Translations under genes and position numbers: made by a program
Shown: positions 1-5,337 of the stretch, one piece after another
Layout of the letters: every line of letters starts with the position of its first letter
Position numbering within the stretch: position 1 is the first letter of the stretch
NCBI GenBank assembly: GCA_947456845.1
Contig: CANGUJ010000250.1
Coordinates: forward strand, 1 to 6,235
Direction: 5' to 3'
Length of the DNA: 6,235 nt
From: Burkholderiales bacterium
Lineage (GTDB): Bacteria > Pseudomonadota > Gammaproteobacteria > Burkholderiales > JAEUOS01
Notes under the pieces: generated by a model
The model's input: the letters and a program-made list of their open reading frames with translations, nothing else
The model's database searches: none
What the model was told of the DNA's origin: nothing

Positions 1-1040
1 CGCTCGCCGTACTGCGGCGCGGCGCGGTGATTCCAGCGCATTTGCTCGCGCTGGATGCGAAGCGTCGGCTCGACGCGCGCCGCCAGCGCGCCCTGGCGCG
101 CTACTACCTCGACGCCGGTGCCGGCGGACTGGCGGTGGGCGTGCACTCGACGCAGTTCGCCATCCGCGAGGCCGGGCTGTACGAGCCGGTGCTGGACCTG
201 GCCATGCAGACCGCGCGGGACTGGACGCCCATCGGCGGCCGGCGGCCGCTGTTCATGATCGCCGGCGTGGCCGGGCGCACGGCGCAAGCGCTCGCCGAAG
301 CGGCAACCGCGAGACGGCTCGGTTATCACGCGGTGCTCATGAGCCTGGCCGCCATGAAGGGGGCCGGCGAGGCGGAACTCATCGCCCACTGCCGCGCAGT
401 AGCCGACGCGATGCCGCTGGTAGGTTTCTATCTGCAGCCGGCCGTCGGCGGCATCGTGCTGCCGGCGCGGTTCTGGGAACGCTTCGCCGCCATCGACAAC
501 GTCGTCGCCATCAAGATGGCCCCGTTCAACCGCTACCGTACCCAGGACGTGCTGCGCGGCGTGGCTGCGGCCGGCGCGGAGGAACGCATCAGCCTGTACA
601 CCGGAAACGACGACCATATTGTGCTGGACCTGCTCCTGCCTTTCGATATCCCGCGCGATGGGCGCAGTGTGCGGCTGCGCATCAAGGGCGGGCTGCTGGG
701 CCATTGGAGCGTGTGGACCCGGCGCGCGGTGGAGCAGCTCGGGCGCATCCACGCCGCCGTGGCCGCCGGGCACATCGATGCCGACCTACTCGCGCTCGAA
801 GGCCAGGTCACCGACTGCAACAGCGCGTTTTTCGACGTGGCCCACGACTTCCGCGGCTGCATCGCCGGCTGCCACGAGGTGCTGCGCCGCCAGGGCCTGC
901 TCGAGGGCATCTGGTGCCTGGATCCGGCTGAGGGCCTGAGCCCGGGCCAGGCCGAGGAGATCTCCCGCGTGCTGGCTTCCTATCCGCACCTCAACGATGA
1001 CGCCTTCGTCGCGGCCCACCGCGAGCGCTGGCTGGCCTGA
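1..1040 (+). CDS. Dihydrodipicolinate synthase (DapA)-family aldolase/lyase, 5'-truncated by window edge
   Basis: The protein is a class I aldolase-type TIM barrel of the DapA/N-acetylneuraminate lyase superfamily. These enzymes form a Schiff base between a lysine and a keto acid and make or break a C-C bond in the cytoplasm. Numbering from the GTG at 27, K163 in AIKMAPF fits the Schiff-base lysine, and Y135 in GFYLQP fits the tyrosine of the usual YNxP motif. The GTTGE-like loop is replaced by GVHSTQF (residues 38-44), and the usual PYY motif with the second catalytic tyrosine is absent (LMSLAAM, 104-110). It is therefore unlikely to be the lysine-biosynthetic DapA. The frame is open back to position 3 (LAVLRRGA precedes the GTG) and no ribosome binding site precedes the GTG, so the true start is probably upstream of the window. 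The C-terminal part, with CIAGCHEVLRRQG, continues well past the barrel core as in roughly 350-residue family members. The gene converges on the amidase gene with a 7-base gap. Family assignment is firm; the substrate is unknown. Confidence 0.85.
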   Translation, partial: LAVLRRGAVIPAHLLALDAKRRLDARRQRALARYYLDAGAGGLAVGVHSTQFAIREAGLYEPVLDLAMQTARDWTPIGGRRPLFMIAGVAGRTAQALAEAATARRLGYHAVLMSLAAMKGAGEAELIAHCRAVADAMPLVGFYLQPAVGGIVLPARFWERFAAIDNVVAIKMAPFNRYRTQDVLRGVAAAGAEERISLYTGNDDHIVLDLLLPFDIPRDGRSVRLRIKGGLLGHWSVWTRRAVEQLGRIHAAVAAGHIDADLLALEGQVTDCNSAFFDVAHDFRGCIAGCHEVLRRQGLLEGIWCLDPAEGLSPGQAEEISRVLASYPHLNDDAFVAAHRERWLA

Positions 1041-1047
1041 AGCGCCC

Positions 1048-2004
1048 TCAGGCCGGCATGGCGGCCGGCGCATCCAGCAGGCTGCGCGGAAACATCGCGT
1101 GCACGCCCTTGTTGCCGTCGACGATCTGCGTCACGCGCAGGTCGCAGGCCAGGCTGCAGGTCACATAGGCGTCGAGCGCCGACCAGCCCTTCACCTCGCT
1201 CAGCCAGGCGATCATCTCGCGCAGCGCCTGCTTGGCCGCGTCATCGAGGTCGGGATCCATGCCCATGGCGATGTAATGGGTGGGCGTGACGATGCGCGGG
1301 AACGTGAGGCCGGTGCGCTTGTGCAGGATGAGCTGGAAGGTGCCGGTCAGCGCGGTTTCAAGCGCCGTGAGGCACACCTCGCCGTCGCCCTGCACGGCAT
1401 GGCCGTCGCCGACCGAGAACAGCGCGCCCGGCACCTGCACCGGCAGGAGCAGGGTGCTGCCCGCGGTGAGTTCCTTGTTGTCCATGTTGCCGCCATACTC
1501 GCGCGGCTCGATCGAGGACACCATGCCGTATTCCGGGCGCGGGGCGACGGCCATGATGCCGAAGAAAGGCTTGAGGGGCAGCGTCAGGCCCCACGGCAGG
1601 CGCGCCTCGCGGCGCGCCATGTCGATAGGAATGTTCAACACCTGCAGGGTGCGGAAATCCTCGGGCAGGCCGCCACGCAGTGGGCGCACCGCGTTGTAGG
1701 CCCAGTCCTGGCGCAGCTCGACCGATTCGATGCGCACCTCCAGGGTGTCGCCCGCTTCGGCGCCCTCGACCCAGATCGGCCCGGTCAGGATGTGCGGCCC
1801 GAGATGCGGCTTGCAGGCCTCCAGCACGGCCGCATGGTCGGGCAGCACGTTGGCGGCGCGCGCGGCCTCCTCCTTCGAGCCGCTGATCGAATCGATGGTG
1901 ACGCGATCCCCGGAAGCCACCCGCAACACCGGCGGGATGGTCGCGCCGAAATGCCCCCAGTGGACGGTTTGCGGCGAAGGTGAAAGCCTGTGGTGGGTAC
2001 TCAT
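1048..2004 (-). CDS. Acetamidase/formamidase family protein
   Basis: This is a 318-residue protein of the FmdA/AmdA family. Characterised members hydrolyse formamide or acetamide to ammonia plus the acid in the cytoplasm. Visible family signatures are HILTGPIWVEGAEAGDTLEV (71-90), PFFGIMAVAP (146-155), the GGNMDNKEL segment (171-179) and the GDGHAVQGDGEV segment (199-210). Candidate metal or active-site residues are H71, N173, D175, D200, H202 and E209, and all are present. The length is usual for the bacterial short form. The ATG at 2004 was chosen because homology begins directly after it (THHRLSPSPQTVHWG) and a weak GGGA lies 9 bases upstream. The open frame extends to 2133, but that stretch (Arg/Ala-rich) runs through the intergenic palindrome and looks non-coding. 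The gene is transcribed divergently from the transporter operon and convergently with the DapA-like gene. Many proteins of this family have unknown amide substrates, so formamide or acetamide specificity is not established here. Confidence 0.92.
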   Translation of the reverse strand: MSTHHRLSPSPQTVHWGHFGATIPPVLRVASGDRVTIDSISGSKEEAARAANVLPDHAAVLEACKPHLGPHILTGPIWVEGAEAGDTLEVRIESVELRQDWAYNAVRPLRGGLPEDFRTLQVLNIPIDMARREARLPWGLTLPLKPFFGIMAVAPRPEYGMVSSIEPREYGGNMDNKELTAGSTLLLPVQVPGALFSVGDGHAVQGDGEVCLTALETALTGTFQLILHKRTGLTFPRIVTPTHYIAMGMDPDLDDAAKQALREMIAWLSEVKGWSALDAYVTCSLACDLRVTQIVDGNKGVHAMFPRSLLDAPAAMPA

Positions 2005-2039
2005 GGGGGTCGTTCCCGGGTTCTTTGCTGGATGCCCGC

Positions 2040-2069
2040 AGCATAGCCGCATTCGGCTTCCGCGGTCGG
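2040..2069 (-). promoter_or_regulatory. Weak candidate promoter for the amidase gene
   Basis: On the minus strand a TATGCT hexamer (2045-2040, 4 of 6 matches to TATAAT) lies 18 bases downstream of CCGACC (2069-2064, which shares the GAC core of TTGACA out of register). It would give a leader of roughly 30 bases before the ATG at 2004. The -35 is poor and falls inside the 24-bp palindrome, so an activator or repressor bound there would control it directly. This is a suggestion only. Confidence 0.2.
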
Positions 2070-2084
2070 CGCGCGCCGACCGCG
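2061..2084. repeat. 24-bp perfect palindrome in the divergent intergenic region
   Basis: The half-site CGCGGTCGGCGC (2061-2072) is followed immediately by its exact reverse complement (2073-2084). The symmetry stops at the flanking bases (c at 2060, c at 2085). The centre lies about 69 bases upstream of the amidase ATG and about 77 bases upstream of the TTGACA of the transporter promoter. It could be a dimeric regulator's operator or a hairpin in the amidase leader. No T-run follows on either strand, so it is not a classical terminator. Confidence 0.75.
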
Positions 2085-2127
2085 CTTCGTCCGTGGCGAC
2101 GCGCCGAGCCCGCGCCCTTGCACCGGA

Positions 2128-2137
2128 TGGCATGCCA
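2128..2137. promoter_or_regulatory. Short palindrome TGGCATGCCA upstream of the -35 box
   Basis: This is a perfect 10-bp inverted repeat ending 11 bases before the TTGACA at 2149. Its centre is near -51 relative to the inferred transcription start, a position usual for an activator site. The regulator is unknown, and a palindrome this short can arise by chance in GC-rich DNA. Confidence 0.3.
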
Positions 2138-2148
2138 GGGCCGCGCGA

Positions 2149-2177
2149 TTGACAGGCCCGTCCCTTTCGTCTACTTT
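2149..2177 (+). promoter_or_regulatory. Sigma70-type promoter of the tctC-tctB-tctA-isomerase operon
   Basis: A perfect -35 hexamer TTGACA (2149-2154) is followed after exactly 17 bases by TACTTT (2172-2177), which keeps the important T1, A2 and T6 of TATAAT. The region around the -10 is noticeably AT-richer than the surrounding sequence. Transcription would start near 2183-2186, giving a leader of about 55 bases before the tctC-like ATG. No other hexamer pair this good is visible in the 234-base intergenic region. Confidence 0.65.
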
Positions 2178-2190
2178 AACCGTCTGGTTA
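2177..2190. promoter_or_regulatory. Candidate repressor operator TAACC-N4-GGTTA
   Basis: A perfect inverted repeat with 5-base arms and the centre GTCT starts at the last base of the -10 hexamer and covers the predicted start site. A protein bound here would block RNA polymerase. The spacing and ACC-N4-GGT core resemble operators of TetR-family repressors (for example the NemR-type box), which is an analogy only. A further CGGTT at 2196-2200 can also pair with AACCG at 2178-2182, making the symmetry nested. No regulator gene is present in the window. Confidence 0.45.
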
Positions 2191-2226
2191 CTTAGCGGTT
2201 TGCCAGCGTCGTCATACAACACACCC

Positions 2227-2233
2227 AAGGAGA
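2227..2233 (+). promoter_or_regulatory. Ribosome binding site of the tctC-like gene
   Basis: AAGGAGA lies 5 bases before the ATG at 2239. It is the strongest Shine-Dalgarno sequence in the window and decides the start against the earlier in-frame start at 2149, which lies inside the promoter. Confidence 0.85.
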
Positions 2234-2238
2234 CATCC

Positions 2239-3246
2239 ATGCAGCGTCGCACCTTTGCCAAGACCGTTGCCACCCTTGCCGTTGCCGCGTTCGTAGCCGC
2301 CCCGGCATGGGCGCAATGGAAGCCCACCAAGCCGATCAACCTGATCGTGCCCTGGGCCGCCGGCGGTTCCACCGACCAGGTGACCCGGGTGACCGCGGCG
2401 GAGATCGAAAAAGTGCTGGGCCAGAAGATCGTGGTGGTCAACCAGCCGGGCGCTTCGGGCTCGATCGGCACCAAGAACGCCTTCGATGCCCCGCGCGACG
2501 GCTACACCTGGGCGGCCGGCGCCGCGCAGGACCTCGGGGTCTATCAGGTACTGGGCATGCTCAACGCCAGCGTCAAGGACTGGCACCTGTTCCATAACGT
2601 GGCCAACGTCGCGGTGGTCGGGGTCAACCCGTCGACGCCTTACCAGAACATGACCCAGCTGCTCGATGCGATGAAGGCCAGGCCGGGCGAGATCAAGGTC
2701 GCCACCGCGGGGGTGACCTCGAGCGGGCATAACGCGATGGAAGCCATTGCGCGCGCCACCGGGATCAAGTATCGCCATGTCACCTACGACGGCGGCAATC
2801 CCGCCGTGGTGGCCACGGTGTCCGGCGAGACCGATGTCACCCCGCAGCTGGCGGTCGAGCAGGCCGAGATGATCCGCGGCAAGCGCATCCGCCCGCTGGC
2901 GACGGTGGGCGATCGCGCGCTCGAGATCGAGGGCTTCGGCGTCATCGAGCCGATCACGAAAACCATCCCTGGCTTCAAGTCGCCGCCCAACTATTTCGGC
3001 ATCTTCATCCCGAAAGGCGTTCCGGCCGAAGTCGTCGCCACCATGGAGAAGATCTGGTCGTCCACCATCGCCAACAACGAGGCGCTGAAGAAATACGCGG
3101 CCAGCCGCGGCGCGCTGTTCGCACCCTCCTACGGCGAGGCCGCGCAGGCTGCGGCCTTCCCGGCGGTGCAGGCCAATGCCTGGCTGCTGCATTCGGGCGG
3201 CAAGACCAAGGTCAGCCCCGACACCGTCGGCATCCCCAAGCCCTGA
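2239..3246 (+). CDS. Periplasmic substrate-binding protein of a tripartite tricarboxylate transporter (Bug/TctC family)
   Basis: This 335-residue protein would bind a small organic acid in the periplasm and deliver it to the TctA/TctB membrane complex encoded downstream. A signal peptide is clear: a basic start (MQRR), a hydrophobic core at about 9-21 and an AWA signal-peptidase I site, cutting after A25. The mature protein starts with the Bug hallmark: KPTKPINLIVPWAAGG (28-43) followed by STD with D46, then NQPGASGSIG (68-77) and APRDGYTW (84-91), close to the family's usual NRPGAGGxIG and APADGYTL. Length is typical for the family (about 320-335). The start is fixed by a strong ribosome binding site and the signal peptide. 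It is the first gene of the operon, and a hairpin separates it from tctB. Bug proteins bind varied carboxylates (citrate, glutamate, nicotinate, aromatic acids), so the ligand cannot be inferred from the sequence. The tctC symbol is withheld because citrate/tricarboxylate specificity is unproven. Confidence 0.93.
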   Translation: MQRRTFAKTVATLAVAAFVAAPAWAQWKPTKPINLIVPWAAGGSTDQVTRVTAAEIEKVLGQKIVVVNQPGASGSIGTKNAFDAPRDGYTWAAGAAQDLGVYQVLGMLNASVKDWHLFHNVANVAVVGVNPSTPYQNMTQLLDAMKARPGEIKVATAGVTSSGHNAMEAIARATGIKYRHVTYDGGNPAVVATVSGETDVTPQLAVEQAEMIRGKRIRPLATVGDRALEIEGFGVIEPITKTIPGFKSPPNYFGIFIPKGVPAEVVATMEKIWSSTIANNEALKKYAASRGALFAPSYGEAAQAAAFPAVQANAWLLHSGGKTKVSPDTVGIPKP

Positions 3247-3259
3247 GCCTCGTCCCGGC

Positions 3260-3296
3260 ACGGACCGAGCGGGCGGCAGCAGCGGGTTCGGTCCGT
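3260..3296 (+). promoter_or_regulatory. Intercistronic stem-loop between the tctC-like and tctB-like genes
   Basis: The 9-base arms ACGGACCGA (3260-3268) and TCGGTCCGT (3288-3296) are perfectly complementary around a 19-base loop. A G-U and a C-G pair may extend the stem inward. It starts 14 bases after the tctC-like stop and ends 23 bases before the tctB-like ATG. No T-run follows, so it is not an ordinary intrinsic terminator. The likely role, by analogy with hairpins after binding-protein genes in ABC-transporter operons, is protection of the upstream message or partial attenuation, so that more binding protein than membrane protein is made. Confidence 0.6.
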
Positions 3297-3319
3297 TCCC
3301 GCCCTGGGGGCATCCGCAC

Positions 3320-3844
3320 ATGAGCATCGAAATCGACCCCGACGAGCCCTTGCCGCCGCGCCTGGACCTGTATTCAGGGCTGGCATGGACGGTGTTCGGG
3401 GCTGCGGTTCTGGCAGGCGCCTGGCGCATGGACCGGCTCGAACACCTGCAGATCAACAAATACGAGATACCGGGGCTGGTGCCAGGGCTGCTCGGCGCGG
3501 CTATCCTGGTCCTGGGGCTGGTCCTGGCACTGCGCGCGGTTGCGCGCGGCGGGCTCGCGTCGCCGCAGCGGTCCGCACGCGACGCATCGCAGTTCGGCGC
3601 CAGGGCGCAGGTGTTCGGGCTGACCCTGTTCTACGCCCTCGGCATGGTCGGCACCGGACTGCCGTTCTGGCTGGCCACCTTCGCTTTCGTCAGCGTCTTC
3701 ATCCTCGTGTTCGACCGCGAGCGCCAGGCATCGCTCGGACGCGACGCCGCGCGCCGGCTGCTACTCGCCCTGACCTATGGCGCCGCCACCAGCGCGGTGG
3801 TGTGCCTGTCGTTCGAATACATCTTCCTGGTCAGGCTGCCCTGA
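3320..3844 (+). CDS. Small membrane subunit of a tripartite tricarboxylate transporter (TctB family)
   Basis: This 174-residue integral membrane protein is the small, poorly conserved partner of TctA. Hydrophobic segments lie at about 18-36, 50-73, 97-132 (probably two helices broken near G111-P115) and 146-171, giving four or five membrane spans as is usual for TctB. The segment PGLVPGLLGAAILVLGLVLALR (about 51-72) resembles the family's PxxxPxxxGxxLxxLGxxL pattern. Arg-rich loops at 72-96 and 132-146 fit the cytoplasmic side by the positive-inside rule. The N-terminus is acidic (MSIEIDPDEP). The ATG at 3320 follows a GGGGG at 3306-3310 with 9 bases between, and the first helix follows soon after. 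Its stop TGA shares one base with the tctA-like ATG (TGATG), so the two are probably translationally coupled. The call rests on topology and position between TctC and TctA, because TctB sequence conservation is low. Confidence 0.88.
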   Translation: MSIEIDPDEPLPPRLDLYSGLAWTVFGAAVLAGAWRMDRLEHLQINKYEIPGLVPGLLGAAILVLGLVLALRAVARGGLASPQRSARDASQFGARAQVFGLTLFYALGMVGTGLPFWLATFAFVSVFILVFDRERQASLGRDAARRLLLALTYGAATSAVVCLSFEYIFLVRLP

Positions 3845-5337
3845 TGTTCCAGGGACTCATCGCCTTCTGGCATTCGCTCGGCTCGTTCCTGACCTTGGAG
3901 TCGATCTTCTACGTGCTGGCGTCCTCGCTGGTGGGCGTGGTGATCGGCGCCTTGCCGGGCCTGACAGCGACCATGGGCGTCGCGCTCATGACCACGCTCA
4001 CCATCAAGCTGCCGTCGTCGCAGGCCCTCCTGATCCTCATCTGCACCTACGTGGGCGCGATCTACGGCGGCAGCCGCAGCGCCATCCTGCTCAACATTCC
4101 CGGCACGCCGGCTTCCGCCGCGAGCTGCCTCGACGGTTACGCGCTGGCGCGGCAGGGGCACGCCGGGCGCGCCATGGGCATCGCCACGACCGGCTCGGTC
4201 ATGGGCACCCTGATCGGCATGTTCTTCCTCGCCTTGTTCACTCCGCTCCTGGGTGATCTTGCGCTCAAGTTCGGTGCCTACGAGTTCTTTTGGCTGGCGG
4301 TGTTCGGCGTGATCGTTTCGGCCACACTCACCGGCGGCGACCCGCTGAAGGGCTGGATCGCCGGCTTCGCGGGCCTGTTCATTGCGACCATCGGCCAGGA
4401 CGGCATCCACGCCTACGAGCGCTTTTCCTTCGGAACCCGCGACCTGGCCGGCGGCTTCTCGCTGGTACCGGCGCTGGTAGGCGCATTCGGCTTCGCCGAG
4501 ATCCTGGTGGCCATGCAGGAAAAGCGCCCGCCAGTGAAGATCAACCCGTTCGACACCGTGATTCCGAAGATCCGCGACGTGCTTCAGTACTGGCGCACCA
4601 TCCTGCGCTCCGGGGTGATCGGCACCTTCATCGGCATCGTCCCGGGGGTGGGCGAAGATGTCGCCGCTTGGTCCTCCTACGCCGCGGCCAAGCGCGCCAG
4701 CAAGGAAAAGGCGAAGTTCGGCAAGGGATCCATCGAAGGCCTGATGGCGGCCGAAACCGGCGACAACGCCTGCGTGCCGGGCGCCATCATCCCGGTGCTG
4801 ACCCTGCAGGTGCCGGGGTCCGCGCCGGCCGCGGTGCTGATGGCGGCGATGCTGATCCACGGCGTCAAGCCCGGCCCGATGATCATGGTCGAGTCGCCGC
4901 AATTCGTCTACGACGTCGTGGCCATGATGCTTCTGGCCACCATCGGCATCCTGATCTACGGCCTGACCCTGACCAAGTTCCTCATCATGGTGCTGCGCGT
5001 GCCGACCACCGTGATCGTGCCGATCATCTTCGTGCTGTGCGTGATCGGCACCTACGCGCTGGCGGGCCGGCTGTTCGACGTCTGGACGATGTTGCTGTTC
5101 GGCGTGCTCGGTTTCGTGCTGCGGCGCTTCCATTTCCCGGTCGCGCCGCTGGTGCTCGGCATCGTCCTAGGCGACCTGCTCGAGAAAAGCCTGCGCCGCG
5201 GGCTGGTGCTGTCGGACGGCGACCTTACTCCCTTTTTCACCCGTCCGATTTCGGCCGTGCTGTTCGGCATCATCGCGCTGGTGGTCCTGCTGCGTCTGCC
5301 CGCCATCAGCCGCCTGATCACCGGCAGGCGCGCGTGA
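3844..5337 (+). CDS. Large membrane subunit of a tripartite tricarboxylate transporter (TctA family)
   Basis: This 497-residue protein forms the translocation channel of the TTT system and imports the substrate delivered by the Bug protein, driven by an ion gradient. Length and layout are those of the family (about 500 residues, roughly 10-12 membrane spans). Two related signature blocks are visible. The first is GALPGLTATMGVAL (35-48) with YGGSRSAILLNIPGTP (74-89) and the LDGYA end (96-100). The second is GIVPGVGEDVAAWSSY (264-279) with KFGKGSIEGL (291-300) and LTLQVPGSAPAAVL (319-332). This duplicated PGxxxxxG arrangement in inverted halves is the TctA hallmark. In the second half the family's common EAANNA motif reads ETGDNACVPG (304-313), a noticeable variant. 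The start at 3844 is set by the one-base overlap with tctB and by homology beginning at the N-terminal MFQGL. Its stop overlaps the start of the following isomerase gene by four bases (GTGA). Confidence 0.95.
   Translation: MFQGLIAFWHSLGSFLTLESIFYVLASSLVGVVIGALPGLTATMGVALMTTLTIKLPSSQALLILICTYVGAIYGGSRSAILLNIPGTPASAASCLDGYALARQGHAGRAMGIATTGSVMGTLIGMFFLALFTPLLGDLALKFGAYEFFWLAVFGVIVSATLTGGDPLKGWIAGFAGLFIATIGQDGIHAYERFSFGTRDLAGGFSLVPALVGAFGFAEILVAMQEKRPPVKINPFDTVIPKIRDVLQYWRTILRSGVIGTFIGIVPGVGEDVAAWSSYAAAKRASKEKAKFGKGSIEGLMAAETGDNACVPGAIIPVLTLQVPGSAPAAVLMAAMLIHGVKPGPMIMVESPQFVYDVVAMMLLATIGILIYGLTLTKFLIMVLRVPTTVIVPIIFVLCVIGTYALAGRLFDVWTMLLFGVLGFVLRRFHFPVAPLVLGIVLGDLLEKSLRRGLVLSDGDLTPFFTRPISAVLFGIIALVVLLRLPAISRLITGRRA

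Noticed and set aside
1052..1069. GCCGGC-ATGGCG-GCCGGC stem as a bidirectional terminator between the convergent genes
   Set aside because: The arms are only six bases, GCCGGC is itself palindromic and common in GC-rich DNA, it lies within amidase coding sequence and no T-run follows on either strand.
997..1983. 328-codon plus-strand open frame over the amidase gene
   Set aside because: It is antisense to the acetamidase/formamidase gene, which has unmistakable family motifs. The plus-strand translation is His/Arg/Gly-rich with no family features.
2005..2133. Upstream extension of the amidase to an earlier ATG at 2133
   Set aside because: The 43 added residues are Arg/Ala-rich, lack family similarity and run through the 24-bp palindrome. 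The ATG at 2004 gives the normal family N-terminus.
2212..3459. 415-codon minus-strand open frame across the tctC-like gene and the intercistronic gap
   Set aside because: It is antisense to a clear Bug-family gene, is compositionally biased (Gly/Arg/Asp/His) and spans the tctC ribosome binding site and the hairpin. It is a shadow frame.
3775..5133. Long (452-codon) open frame on the minus strand across the tctA-like gene
   Set aside because: It is antisense to a well-supported membrane protein. Its translation is His/Gln/Asp/Arg-rich low-complexity sequence typical of GC-rich codon shadows, and it has no recognisable domain.
4290..5333. In-frame extension making the isomerase a 640-residue fusion protein
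   Set aside because: The extra 348 residues overlap the tctA-like gene in another frame and are Arg/Gly/His-rich without homology. The isomerase fold begins at the GTG at 5334, where the overlap with the tctA-like stop and a GGCAGG site also support a start.
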